64,000 nt of DNA. Source: Macrotrachela quadricornifera (taxonomy: Eukaryota; Rotifera; Eurotatoria; Philodinida; Philodinidae). The translations under genes and the position numbers were made by a program. Below are positions 37,353 through 49,609 of this stretch, in pieces. Each line of letters begins with the position of its first letter. Position 1 is the first letter of the stretch. The stretch is from the NCBI GenBank assembly GCA_022393335.1, contig JAJEKB010021165.1, forward strand, positions 194,057 to 258,056, written 5' to 3'. The notes under the pieces are model-generated. The model saw only the letters and a program-made list of their open reading frames with translations, was not told where the DNA came from and ran no database searches.

Positions 37353-39505
37353 GAATGGCTGTCGACTAAAATTCATTGTTATTTTCAGGGTGGTATGTCA
37401 ATATGTTTTATATTAACAATTCTTCATTCGATAAGTATGATTGTCCTAGGACTAACAGTGATTGATGTGAATGCATCTATTCGAATGCTTTCATATTGGT
37501 TACTTAATATAATATTTCCAAGTATCAATGCACAAGTTATAGTTACATATATTTTAACACAAAAAAATGCACTTTGTAAAGAGGCTTTTAATGCGTTTAA
37601 AGCATCAAGTTTTGAATCAATTGGGAATGATACAATTGGATGGAATTGTTTAATTCTTGTTTTACATATATTATTATTATTAATAATTATTATTATTATT
37701 GATACTGGGTTATTAAAATTTTCATTTTCACATTTATATGAACCAACTTTTGATGAAAATATACTTGATAATGATGTTTTAGCCGAACGTTCTCGAATAT
37801 TAGATTTACAAACAGATATATTGGATAAAGGTGATGAACATAATGATTATTTAACAATTAATGATCTTGTAAAATATTATCGAAAACATAAAACTTTAGC
37901 TGTAAATCATTTAACATTTGGTGTAAAACGTGGTGAAGCATTTGGTTTACTTGGTTACAATGTAAATATATATACAAAGTGGGATATAAGTAACGGAATA
38001 CAAAAAAATTAAATATCCCCATTACAACTCCAACGAACGGACTCATTTTTTTATCAAGGATAGAGGTGTATTCATATTTAAAAAGCATTCGGACAAGGTT
38101 AAGAAGACCCTTGATTAAATACCACTATTAATCTTAACAAGAAAGTTTTACTTGTTCACAGATAGGGAAAGAAAATAATATACATAACATGGGTTCTCAT
38201 CAGTCTCTTTCGTATGGATTTGAAGTGTTAACACATCTCTATCTTTGGTCACAAAATCAGCTCGTTTGCTCAAGCCGTAATGGAGATATTCAATTTGTTT
38301 CTATTCTGTTACTTATGGCCCACCTTGTATAAGATAATTTCTGAAGAAAATCTATCTCATGAATTCAAATAGGGCTCTGGAAAAACTACAACATTTCGTA
38401 TTATAATTGGTGATTTAATATCTACACAAGGCACAGCTTATATAAATGGACAAAATATTCGTCATCGTATAAAAGCAATACGTCATTTAGGTTATTGTCC
38501 ACAAGAAAATTGTAGTATGGAATATTTAACTGTTCAAGACAGTCTTTATTTATGAGCCCGTATACGTGGTGTAAAAATGTCATATATAAAAACAATTGTT
38601 GAAACGATGAGTTCATTATTTTTACTTGATCCATTTTTAAATAATTATATTCATCAATTAAGTGATGGAACAAAACGTCGATTACATGCTGCCATATCAT
38701 TAATTGGTAAAATAGATAAAATAAAAAATGATAAGATAAAATTTTTTGTGTTTAAGGACCACCAGTAGTTGCGATTCTTGATGAACCAACAACAGGTGTT
38801 GATCCAAATGCGCGACAACAAATGCACGAAATATTTTTAAATGCTATTAAAGCTAAATTAACAATTCTTTTAACTAGTCATTCAATGGATGAATGGTAAG
38901 AAAAGCTGTTAGTGTAATCCTTCTGGGATTAAAATTTTCAAAACCATACTACAGTGAGAATGACAGAAGTGCAAACGGCGTTTAGCTTAAGTTCAGTTAT
39001 GTTTAGTGCTGATTTTGTGGTGGAATTAAGAATCAGTATAGGGAAATGACAGAATTGCAAATCTCTATATCTATACATTTCAACACTCATTTTAAATCGT
39101 ATTTCATAAAATTAAGTTTTTCATTTTAGTGAACGTGTTTGTAATCGTCTTGGTATAATGGTTGAAGGACAATTAGCTTGTTTAGGTACAATTCAACATT
39201 TAAAATCTAAATTTGGTCAAGGTTATACAATTGAAATAAAAGTTCGTTCAATATCTGATGACACAAGTATTGCATCAATTCATAATGTTCAATCATTTTT
39301 ATTATCACAAGAACAATATCATGTCGAAATAAAAGAAATAACAAATTCAACTGGTTTATTTCAAATATCAAAAACGACACCTGCTGAATTATTTCAATTA
39401 ATTGAAGAAAATAAACAACGATTAAATATTGAAACATATACTATTTCACAAACAACACTTGAACAAATATTTTTATCATTTGGAAAAAAAAATCGTTCTC
39501 CTTAA

Positions 39506-39921
39506 TTTTTTAAAATAAAATCAACATCATCTTGGGATGGGTGAGGGTGAGGGTGTTCCGTTCGAATGCTACAGGTCCTGCAGTATGACCTGTGAAAAAC
39601 GAAGTTTCTAGACCGAAAAGCATGCTTCTCTTTTCAGTAAACAATCAAATATGATGTTTTTATAGGTTTCTCATATCGCCGATCATCGCGACAATGTTTA
39701 CTTTTGTCTGTCGTAAAGTTTATTGTTGTTCATTGCGAAATCGGCTTCATTTTGGGATATTTTGAGCTGATTCGACCTTGAATTTGGCCTAGTTTTTTAT
39801 TTTCAAAGCGATATTTTAGCTCATAATATTGACGTAAGATTGTCAACATTTGAAATAAGTTGCAAAGTTGTAAAGAAACCTAAGTACACTTTCATTAGAG
39901 AAAAATTGTACAAATGTTAAT
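39506..39921. other. Intergenic, no gene seen
   Basis: This is the 3' flank of the transporter. It includes a short G-rich stretch, GGGTGAGGGTGAGGGTG, near 39540. Nothing else was recognised. Confidence 0.4.
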
Positions 39922-40503
39922 TTAAAAGTCTATATCTTTTTCGTCATCTGTGTTGATATGGGGATCAGATTCGTAGTGTTCGTCTTCACTGATTAAATGT
40001 GGCTCTGTATCTTCTTCCGCAAAATCGTGGATAGCGCGAAGTTTCTCTTCGATCTTTCGTGCGTGTTCGATAAATAGGCGACTGATTTCGTCGTCGAGAA
40101 CAGAAATTTATTCTTCTGATAAGAAGCGAATATCGCTGAGATCAAAGTGAGTGTTGTGAGAGCAAACATAAGCCTTCAGCTGAGTCTACGGGAATTTGAT
40201 GAGATTGGGGACGCATTGCTTGATCGAAAAACGAACAAGCTCGATGTTGAATACGTTGGCGACGGCGTTAGTCTTGTAGCGCTTTGAAAGAACATTGACA
40301 AATGAGATTTCTAGTAAATCAGCTTTCTCGATCCAGTCGATGCAGTGAGTCAAATTCATAGAGTGGATCTCATTACAGGTGGAGATATCGACAAATTCTT
40401 TGTGAAAGTCGGTTTCGTTGGTTATGGCTGAGATGGTCAATCGCTTGCCCTTTCCGTCAACCTTCACCTTTGTCATTGAGCCAGATTGAACGCTTTTTCT
40501 CAC
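39922..40503 (-). pseudogene. Unrecognised acidic-tailed ORF with two in-frame stops
   Basis: A 194-codon frame runs from 40503 to 39922 and is broken only by TAG at 40186-40188 and TAA at 40108-40110. It contains THCIDWIEKADLLEISFVNV, VCSHNTHFDLSDIRFLSEE and an acidic C-terminus with EEDTEPHLISEDE. Base composition is clearly richer in GC than the flanks, which suggests transfer from, or origin as part of, a mobile element. I do not recognise the family. The start is uncertain, and an upstream exon near 40505-40560 is possible. Confidence 0.4.
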
Positions 40504-41182
40504 CTACAGGTTGTTGCAAAACCTATACGCCCTCCTGGTTTGACCTTAAGATCAAAAGATTTCACTAACAATGGAGGTGGTTGTGTTGATAAGTAGATAA
40601 TGTTTGGTGATAGTCCATATAGATCAATTCATCCTTTCTTTTTCTCATCTTAGATATATCACATACACGTTGGATTTTTCCGTTTTTCTACATAACATAT
40701 GTTTCGTCTTGACAAGTACTTTCTTTTTTTACGCGTTATCTTTTCATGTATTATATACAGTGGGATTTTTTCCGATTGTTTTACCTAGATCATCCGTTAG
40801 ATATTCCCTAAAGATAGGTGTTATTTTATCCTATCTAAAGCTGATGACTTTTCACAAATAAAGAGAAGAGTGATATACGATTACCTTCATCTCTTCTTAT
40901 CATCCATAAGACGATGTAGAGTTAATCACCTAACATCATAATCATTTGAATTTCCTTTTAATACAATAAACTAAGTAATTCAATATTAGACAGCAAGAAT
41001 CTTTCTAAAATATATTCATACGATTAAGATTGCATTAATGCATCAGTTGATGATGGTCTCTTTCGCCATTTCATTTTGATTGGAACTAAGCGATTACAAA
41101 GAAATATATTATCCAAAGATTATTTTTTTTCCTTCTGTGCTATAAGTAACGAGTAAAAGCGTTTATTTCGTTAATCTAAAAC
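40504..41182. other. No gene recognised
   Basis: AT-rich spacer between the broken acidic ORF and the truncated transposase copy. A short frame at 40604-40861 has no motif. Confidence 0.35.
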
Positions 41183-41655
41183 ATGAGTTTATTGAACATC
41201 GCTAAACATCTTCTTTGTCTGATTCAAACTGAATATGGATCTGGAAATTCTGTAATAACTACGGATGAGATTTTTACTGCAGAAGGATTATTCGAAGTTC
41301 TGAAGTCATTTAAAGATAATTATTTCAGTGAGCTGTATACTAATTATGCTTTTGAATTTGAAGATGAATATGCTGAAACGGCTGATTCAGAAGAGACCGA
41401 CGATGAAATAACTGATGACGCAAAGAGTGATAATGATCATTCTGATATAAAAAATCGTTTCACATCAGAAGAAATGTAAAATATAAACGAATGGGATGAC
41501 CAGCATTCGAATGCTAAAATTGTAATGATTTCCAATTAATTCAAAAAAGTTAAACACATGTATTATATCACATGGTTTAGACAATATATCGAAAACAATG
41601 GCACAAGATTAGAAAAAGTAAAACAAATTAAGGATTTTATATAAATATATGAGTA
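41183..41655 (+). pseudogene. Truncated Tigger/pogo-like transposase, copy 2
   Basis: It starts MSLLNIAKHLLCLIQTEYG and runs 98 codons into an acidic stretch. After a stop at 41477-41479 the same frame continues with NEWDDQHSNAKIV and YYITWFRQYIENNGTRLEKV. It is homologous to the first half of the copy at 47269 and keeps a helix-turn-helix segment that the other copy lacks. It ends near 41640, before the catalytic domain. No long terminal repeats were seen. Confidence 0.6.
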
Positions 41656-43419
41656 ATAATAGGGAGCGTTAATCATCAATACAGTGCACTGAATAAGTGG
41701 GGAGTATTTTTATTGAATAATTTAAAATTTTATCTCGTGCTGTAAATGAGCTTCAAAATAAAAAATACAATAGGTTACGTCCGTGTTCGTAATACATCTG
41801 CAACATATGATTGTACTCTCGAAAATGGACATTTAAAGATTCGAAACGTCGAAAGAAAAATACTCGCTACTCATTGAATGTACTGAATTGATGATGTTTG
41901 CCAATGTAAGTCTTTCCTCTGACTAATACAAATCGATTGCAATTTATATTGAATGATAGCTTGGATGTTGTTCTTCAAATATACGCAAAATCTGTGTACC
42001 TTTGGATATGACAAAGATAAAGAAAAAATAAAAATGGAGGCGAAACTTGTGAAACAACCTTTATTTTTATACAATGTGAATACTTACGCAGACTGATAAA
42101 CGCCAAAGCGTCATTTTAACGCATTCAATAGAAACATTAGACAAATGAACCCATTTTAACGTATGAATATATTCGTTTTAGACAGTCAAGACACAAAATT
42201 AAGGGAAAGCCGGTCGCTCGTTATAACTTATATTGTCATTCGATAAATTGTCGTACTTCCTTCGTGATCAACCACTATATAAATGATTTTGATTGAATTT
42301 CATAAGTAATTGAGTAGTAAAAAACTTTCGACAAAACTTAGTTTCTAAATGAAACAACCCTCAAAGCGACATATATTTAAACTCGATGGCTTTTTTTGAC
42401 GACTTTTTAATACAAAATATTGCAATTAAGAGTGCTACTCATTATTGATCCAAAATAATAATAACAAAATTTCGATAAGAACTGTTTTTGTTTCAAACTT
42501 AACCAATAGGTGATATAGATTAAATGTTTCAACAAATTATTTTAGTTGTGTTCAAAATAAGCAAAATTTCTTCGCGACAAATTTTTGACAGTGTGAAAAC
42601 GATTTTTTTTTGATAACAGATGAACTCATTTTCTCTTATGTCATTTTTTTCTTATTTGATATCATTTATTCAGAAAAAAACAAATATATCAGAAGACGGA
42701 ATATGTAAAGCTCTACAATCTACAAAGTAAAACTTATTTTAATTGTGCATTTTTTGTTTTCAAAAGAAAGGCAAAATTCTATGGTTCACCAAACCAAAAG
42801 ATCATTTTTTTTCTATATACAGAGAAAATCCTTCTTTCTTATATCCTATATAAAATAACCTGTTCTACTGGAAATGCAAACCATAGTCAATAATCCGCTT
42901 CATCCATTAGTTAAGTTTGAAACACAAACAGTTCTAAATGAATTTTTATTATTCTTATATTGGATGAATAAGGATCACATAGCGTAGAAATGTAGAGCTA
43001 TGTTTTTACTATCTACCTATATAATAAGAAAATTTCCTCGGTCTCTCTATACGAAATTGACATAGGACCGTCACTATTTTTGTATGCCCTAAGTATATAC
43101 TTTTCTGATGTGGCAAACCTCTATGATCGGTTACGTCTTCCGTGTAAAATCCGTTACAACAGCTCTGTGTAAATCGTTATGAAAACTGCAACTGTTACAA
43201 ACTCCTTGTAAAATTAGTTACAAAATTCTGTTTTTTGCTGTTTCAACAGCCCGTTATATGATGATTTGCAGCGTTCTCGATCTGATCGGTGCAAGTGGAA
43301 AAAATACTGAATGATATGCCGACTCGTTTGAGTTGCAAAATTAATCGATAGTATGTAAACAGTTTGAGAATACTAGCTCAAAACAAATAGTAATTATGCA
43401 TTTTACTAAAATAACATCT
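41656..43419. other. Intergenic, no gene recognised
   Basis: AT-rich with short frames only. Nothing supports a gene, RNA or repeat. Confidence 0.35.
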
Positions 43420-44341
43420 CTATGTCAACTTTGTAATAATAAAACTAATAAATAATATTTCAATGAAAAAATAGTGAGATGGGAAAGAATTTTGCCCGGT
43501 GTTGGCAGTAGACATTCGTCGCATTGTCATTGAATGAATACTATGCGGTCGCACAGACACTACAACATTTTCAATACTGGGATTGTCGTCAGTAATTAAA
43601 ATTTCTTCCTCAAGAATGTCTCCACGCATTCGCATGTTAGAAACAGCAAATACACCCTTATATTTAAATGGTGAGACTAGCACATCACTGATCCATCGTG
43701 CTCCTATTGTCACATTGCCACCTTCGTCGATATATAGATCATCAGCATTGCGTCCTCGGCAGAAACGATAGTCCTTGATAGTTTGAACTATATCATTATC
43801 TGTAAATACACTTCGCCAAGTTGTGCACGAGTTATCAACCATAGGATAGGCGCCAATCTCTAGTGTCACATTCCATCCATTACCTGCTTCACCTTCTGGA
43901 TAAGCTTCAAGTACACCGAGCCAAGTACCAGTCCAATTTGTCTGAACTTTTTCTGATGCACTCACCGGCCAACCTGAACACAAAGCAAATCTTATCGATG
44001 TTAACTATTTATCAACTAGATTGGGATATTTCTGAAGCAAATTAAAAGAAAAACGAGACCATCACATATTTTCTGTGATGCTAAAAGAGTGTTATAACAA
44101 TCAGGTTTCAAAAAGGGGGCTCATGTAGAATGAGGTTGTTTGACATCTTCTTCAAATGTATTTAATAAGGATATCTCGTTAATAAATGACTTTTTACTGT
44201 TATCTCCGCGTATCTCTTATAGACGGTGTATATCATCATGTAATACGTACCATTCATGTTCGTGCATTCGACAAGAGCAATCAGAAACAGAAAGAAGAGC
44301 AGGTACGACCTGCATTCGCCCATAGACATGGAAAAAACCAT
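43420..44341 (-). CDS. Secreted, probably GPI-anchored protein of unknown function
   Basis: Two exons on the minus strand, 44341-44251 and 43973-43420, joined by a 274-base GT-AG intron; together exactly 215 codons with the stop. Residues 10-25 form a signal peptide (YLLFFLFLIALVEC). The mature part has a W-T-G-T-W-L-G start, GWNVTLEIGAYP, DDLYIDEGGNVTIGARW and LVSPFKYKGVFAVSNMRMRG, compatible with a compact beta-rich domain with Cys pairs and Asn-glycosylation sites. The C-terminus ends in a hydrophobic segment (FIEILFISFIITKLT) after a small-residue region, as expected for a GPI signal. GC content is higher than in the flanks. I do not know the family. Confidence 0.65.
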
Positions 44342-45340
44342 TGACAATTAGTTGTTGTCGTAACTATCAAACTTTTATAACGACGATTATTCTGGAGCTA
44401 CGTTGCAATTGCATATATTTGTCTTACCTGAATATTAGTATTTTGATAGTCTTTTTACTTTTTTTCTACGCAAATAGAGAATATAGTTCTTATCGCGATA
44501 ATAACACATTAAGTCACGATAAGGCAAGCAAATATGCCATCTAAACTCATCAAAAACTCAAATTTCAGTGTATGAAAACATACGAACATGCCAAGACAAA
44601 TTTATTAGAGCAGATCGATGACGTAGCATAGTATATCGACCTTTATACCTTGAAAGAAGAGATTTTGATTGGTTCCACGTGCAATCAATTGCAATGTCAT
44701 CAGGAAAGATATTGAAGCACACCAAAGAGTAAGACACCTCAGCCTAGATTTCGCGGTTGAGAAACAGGGACCTGAATATCGATTTTTGTGAATAAGTGAA
44801 GTGGCATAACAATTCTTTTTTAAGATTCATTGTTTATGCTTCCTCTTTTGAATTTCAAATTTCAAAATTTATATCACTCTCTTTAATTTCATGAATTTTC
44901 GGTTTGATCGATTGCTAAAAAGCAAAAGTTGGGATTAGCAAATTGATTCGTATTCTATTTAGGAGATAGGCCGATCTTTTTTCGATTGATTCTATTATTG
45001 AATGGATCTAGACATTCAGAATATATACTGTGAATATCAGTCTTTTTCATTGAGGAAATATGTAAAAACACAATATTGCCTGAAGAGATCAAAATTTATT
45101 CGACACTCTTTATGTCTAGTGATCTTTCAATACTTCATTTAGGCATGCACTCGAATCTGAATCCAACTTTGGAGTTCGGTCTCAGAGTTCAGTCATGAGG
45201 GTTCTGGTTGCGGTTTGGTGCATGCCTGACTTCATTCTTAATTCATATTGTTTAATATATAAACAAAACAGACACATCGAGGAATCGTTATCACTTTTTA
45301 GTGTTTTGCATAAGATAAAAGATAGCATGCATATGTGAAT
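44342..45340. other. Intergenic, no gene seen
   Basis: This is the upstream flank of the secreted-protein gene. It has no other recognisable feature. Confidence 0.35.
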
Positions 45341-45691
45341 CTAGAAAAGTTCATTGACGCGTCGTCCTTCAAGTACGAGATAACAATTGCCACTCCCTCT
45401 CCACCAACCTGAACTTCTAGCCATGGCGGTAAGTTTAGCCGTATCGCGATTGCTGGCTATCTCAAGATTGTGTGTATGTTGAATTTTCATTGTTTCTATG
45501 TAGTCAGTGGCAGCTTTGTCCAACCATGCCATTGCCAACTTCATGGCATCATTATATTGATTAATGATGTTGTTCTTATAATTTAGCATTATACCTGATG
45601 TATAGGACACTACATTGTATATACAATTCAATTCTTTCTTCACTTTGACGCACGTCTCCTTGATTTCACCACTAGCCGTCTTCGTACACAT
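45341..45691 (-). CDS. Hypothetical small ORF, possibly a terminal exon
   Basis: 116 codons. The frame has paired Cys, a KVKKELNCIYNVVSYTSG block, an Ala-rich helix with MKLAMAWLDKAATDYIETMK, and a Gly/Trp-rich end. A stop lies just before the first ATG, so either it starts there or a splice acceptor inside (near 45668) joins it to an upstream exon. Base composition is less AT-rich than the surroundings. The family is not recognised. Confidence 0.35.
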   Translation of the reverse strand: MCTKTASGEIKETCVKVKKELNCIYNVVSYTSGIMLNYKNNIINQYNDAMKLAMAWLDKAATDYIETMKIQHTHNLEIASNRDTAKLTAMARSSGWWRGSGNCYLVLEGRRVNELF

Positions 45692-46544
45692 TTATGTATC
45701 TGATTTTGGTTTCCAGTCAGAGTAGCGAATGTACACTCTTATTTTACACAAAGTTATCCATTTATCGCCTTTACCGACCGACTTGCGCCAAAAACTTCAT
45801 ACTACGAGCTTGAACATCATTTGTCTCTTTTTCTTGATGAGAAACTATGAGCTAAAATATAACAAGTATACCAGTGAGCAAATCCATGCCCTTTTGTAGT
45901 TGACAAAATGCGGCATAATGTTAGAAGGACAAGGGAAAAAGAAAAAAGACACGCTCTATAACTGCCATAATGGAATACGTAGTATAGTACATTGCAACCG
46001 ATCTATTCTGGTTCGCAATACCTCTTAGGAGTCTCAATAAACACTGCTACTTTCAACTTCTGTATTTCTGTCGATGTCCTTTTTTCTTCGTATTGACGTT
46101 TCTCTCTGTACAAGACATTTTCAGAGTTGTTTTATCCTAGTTCATTGCTAGTCCGAAATTTATCTACATTGATAATTTGAAAAAAGTAAAAAAAATGCTT
46201 ATTGTGTGTCGTTTCTAATATTATTCTAGGCTAGTGAGCGACATTTTAAATTTGTTGGTTAGCTTTTTTATATTGACTGATTGTATGGCTAGTTTTTAAT
46301 GTTCGATTTCGAACATGTAAGATTCGATGTATTGAAAAGTATCTTACTAGAAATTTTTCTCTTCTTTGTCTTAAAGATTATCAATGATTCTTATATATTT
46401 CTTTCAAAAATTATACTTAGTTATCTGCTACGTCACCGACCAACAGTTCTGTAATGAAACCAAGTCGAACAATCTCGCATAAAGATCATTTTTCTCTTCC
46501 TTCATTTTTAGTCTTACATCTTTGGAAGTAAGGATTCATAATTA
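45692..46544. other. No gene recognised
   Basis: Spacer between the small minus-strand ORF and the hairpin beside the transposon. I see nothing definite. Confidence 0.3.
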
Positions 46545-46586
46545 TGGGTGCATCAGTTCAGCTCCAGCTCTGAACGGATGCACCTC
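46545..46586. repeat. Short perfect-like hairpin
   Basis: GGTGCATCAGTTCAG is followed after about nine bases by CTGAACGGATGCACC. The stem is 15 pairs with one mismatch. It overlaps the 3' end of a minus-strand frame (46558-46776). Confidence 0.6.
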
Positions 46587-46751
46587 TATTCATAATACAT
46601 ACTTGCGAATCTGCTCGGAGTTGAATTGAGAGATTGTAATAATTAGTACAAACATCATTTTTAACGGCATATAGAAGAGTCTGCTTCGCTCTTTCTCTCA
46701 CATCTGAATAAGCACAAAGACCTGTCACTTTATGTGCATTTGAGCCACTTA
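46558..46751 (-). CDS. Fragment of an unrecognised ORF cut by the adjacent transposon
   Basis: A frame with NAHKVTGLCAYSDVRERAKQ and YYNLSIQLRADSQVC ends at 46558. Its upstream part runs straight into the left inverted repeat of the element at 46752, so its own 5' end is lost or lies beyond the element. Cys content suggests a secreted product, but the family is unknown. Confidence 0.3.
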
Positions 46752-49208
46752 CAATGGAACCTTTTCTACTGATCATCAGCTTTCGGGATTTTGTTCAGGC
46801 CAATTTATCACTCTTACCGCCAAACTTACAAATTTAAAATATTACGTGTCCATATTATGTCTGGACGGAGATAATCGATTTGAAAGATATTCACAGATTT
46901 GGTATATAAACATGAGAAATATGAAAAGTATTCATATCGAACATTTTACATAATCATCAGGTTTTCAGGTCTTTTTTTTAAAATCTTATTGAAAGTTATC
47001 GATCACATTAGAATCATACTAGATTCAACTTCTTTTGTAAGTTTATCGATACTGAACTGGAAATAGATGCGTATTGTATATGAAAAATAATTTGCTCGTA
47101 AATGTCTAAAGATTATGTGCATTGATGCATAGCTTTGTGATTTATGAATTGTTTTCTTATGATAGGTGATACGAAATCACAATCAAGTGTGAATTATAGT
47201 TACGATCTTTTTTATTCTATATCACAAAAATAGTTTAAGGAAGATTCAATTGATCAAAAAATAAATAAATGAATTTACTAAACATCGCGAAACATCTTCT
47301 TTATTTAACGGAACGAGAGTTTGGCAATAAAAGTTCAGCAACAAGTGCTGATGAAACTCTTGTATCAGAGCAATTATTTGAAGTTTTAAAATCATTTAAA
47401 GACAGTCACTGTAATGAACTCGATGTGTATCAAAATCCCAACTTGAATGATGAATATGATGAAGAAGAAAGTATTGATGACATGGATGAGTATGATGAAA
47501 ATCAACATTTGGATATTATCAAAAATCAATTTAGATTGGAAGAAATGGAGAACATAGTTGAATGGGTTGATCAGCATCGAAAAGTGAAATACTCATATTA
47601 CATTTCAAGATTCCGAGAATATAGTAAGACTAACGGTACAACATTTGAAAAACTCAAAAAAATCAAGAAGTTTATGTGGGATCAGTTTTATGTCAGACGA
47701 GCAATTGAAAAAGAAGCAGTTCATGACGCTGATTTGGAACTGTTTGTCATTCAAAAATCAAGAGAATTACATTTGGATAATTTTAAAGTCAATGAATCGT
47801 TTCTTACAACATTCAAAAAAGGGAATCGTATTTCATCACGAAGATACAACAAACTTGTTAGTCGAGTCTCCTCAACCAGAAAAGTTTGCAACTTGGAAGG
47901 TATTTATACTTATTCGAAGTTTTCATATAATTGTCTTAATAAACAATATATCTGTTTTTTTAGATGCTCAAAATTCGATCAAAAAACAAAACAAAATTGT
48001 CTCCAACTACTCGCCTGATCAAATATTGAACAGTGATTATTGCTCATTTCAGCAAGAATATATTCCTTCAAGAATTCTGTCCTTCATGGGTGAACGAACA
48101 ACAGAGGTGGCTGTTAAAAAGAAAACGAATGTCACGCACTCTTGCACAGTGCAGCATATAATATCAGCTGCTGCTCAATTATTAGACAAATTCTTACTCA
48201 TTCTGCAAGAAAAAGAGAATGAGTTTGGTGTGAGAGTGCAAAAGAATTTAAACATGCCACTAAATGTTGTAGGAGAATCTTCGAAATCGGGAAAAAGCAG
48301 CGATGAAAAACATCGCATCTTTTTAAATGAAGTTCCTTCTTTTTCTTTATAGTTGGAAAACTCAAGCTGATCTAATAAAATTTAGAGCAGTATTTCCCAA
48401 TCAAAACAGTCAATTATTAATTTTTCTTGAAAGATCAACTAGGCATATCTAACCACAAGATTTGTCTTTATTTCGTTCTTGGAGATATTTTCATAAGAAA
48501 ATAGAACATTATGTTCATATGAAAAGAACAGGAATGAGTATTACAGATCGTCAATATTTTATAAATATGCACTCTGTCATTCACAACCAAGTATCTGCTC
48601 CGCAATTTCAAAATCTGATTAAGTCTAGATTTCTACAAGCTAGAATAATCAATGAAACAATTGACAAAATTGATAAACCCAAAGATATTTGCTTTAAATT
48701 TTGTGACCTTTATTGTTCGACTATTAACTGTGAAGAGCGAACGTTCTTAACATGTGCTTGTTGCCAAGAAAACTTTTACATTTATCATTTGATTGAAGAT
48801 CTTCATCTCCACTTGTAGAAAATATTCTTTTTTCATATAAAGTGAACAGAAAGTACTAATGATATAAGGATTTTTTATATAAAACTATCAACTTTTCTCT
48901 CACTCTGGTGTTGGTAAGCTTACAGAAGAAGTTGAATCTAGTATGATTCTAATGTGATCGATAACTTTCAATAAGATTTTTAAAAAAAGACCTGAAAACC
49001 TGATGATTATGTAAAATGTTCGATATGAATAGTTTTCATATTTCTCATGTTTACATACCAAATCTGTGAATATCTTGCAAATCGATTATCTCCGTCCAAA
49101 CATAATATAGGCACGTAATATTTTAAATTTGTAAGTTTGGCGATGAGAGTGATAAATTTGCCTGAACAAAATCCTGAAAGCTGATGATCAGTAGAAAAGG
49201 TTCCATTG
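46752..49208 (+). mobile_element. Tigger/pogo-like transposon with 296-base terminal inverted repeats
   Basis: 46752-47047 is mirrored by 48913-49208 with few differences. The termini start CAATGGAACCTTTTCTAC. The left flank has TA as expected for a TA-targeting element; the right flank has TC, so one copy of the target may have mutated. The element encloses one transposase gene (47269-48818). Confidence 0.75.
47269..48818 (+). pseudogene. Tigger/pogo-like (DDE) transposase, inactive
   Basis: Exon 1 is 47269-47899, followed by a 64-base GT-AG intron (47900-47963) and exon 2 from 47964. The N-terminus resembles copy 2 (LLNIAKHLLYL, FEVLKSFKDS) and an acidic stretch. The middle region has FREYSKTNGTTFEKLKKIKK and NRISSRRYNKLV of a CENP-B-like helix-turn-helix part. 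The DDE half has SFMGERTTEVAVKKK. A deletion near 48335 shifts the frame. The expected catalytic F-L-D-S-W-K reads F-L-Y-S-W-K (TAT at 48348-48350), and TAA at 48450-48452 stands where Gln is expected. The remainder (RSWRYFHKKIEHY, a Cys-rich end) is open to 48818. Confidence 0.65.
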
Positions 49209-49609
49209 TCAGTGACTAAAAGGTATATTATTCTAGAGATAGATGAGAAACGATTTTGTTTCCTATGACTGAAAAAAGATTATTTTTTGCGTCATGCTTT
49301 TTCACTATTTTATAAAATTCCAGACTTGTCATATGTCAATTCTTTCTTGTCGGAACAAGCCCTCATTCTCAAAGAAAGCAACTCTCATCATCATAAGAAC
49401 AGATGGATTATCTTTCCATCAATGACTATTTCGACCGGCTGAAAATGCGCAGGAAAAGGAACATCTGACTATTTAATATTTGAAAAGATTTTTCTAAGCA
49501 AATGGATTGAACAATCAATCTATTAAATTTCACAAAGATATTAAATCAAAAATAAGTATGAGTCTATTGTTTGTTAGATTAGTTTTCTTGGAAAGAGAAG
49601 AGAGTCAAA
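49209..49609. other. No gene seen
   Basis: Spacer between the right end of the transposon and the stop of the lectin gene; probably includes its 3' untranslated region. Confidence 0.35.

Larger units (their letters stand above)
27943..39505 (+). pseudogene. ABCA-type full ABC transporter, 18 exons, disrupted
   Basis: Exons as I read them: 27943-28466, 28519-28634, 29505-29585, 29637-29825, 29875-29929, 29983-30093, 30145-30451, 30500-30653, 31657-32267, 32328-32844, 34920-35231, 35320-35983, 36039-36134, 36197-36467, 37389-37961, 38373-38706, 38757-38895, 39130-39505. Without the inserted element and one duplication copy they sum to 1,704 codons, supporting the model. Order: TMD1, NBD1 (GPNGSGKIT, LSGGMKRRLS, ILLDE), TMD2, NBD2 (GYNGSGKTTTF, LSDGTKRRL, AILDEPTTGVDP). 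The layout is that of ABCA lipid exporters. Lesions: a MITE in exon 10, TAA at about 36438 in TMD2, TGA at 38553-38555 in NBD2. NBD1 Walker A has Ile where Thr should follow Lys. Confidence 0.85.

Noticed and set aside
39533..39556. GGGTGAGGGTGAGGGTG as a telomere-like repeat
   Set aside because: Only three short units, and not the TGTGGG-type repeat I associate with bdelloid telomeres.
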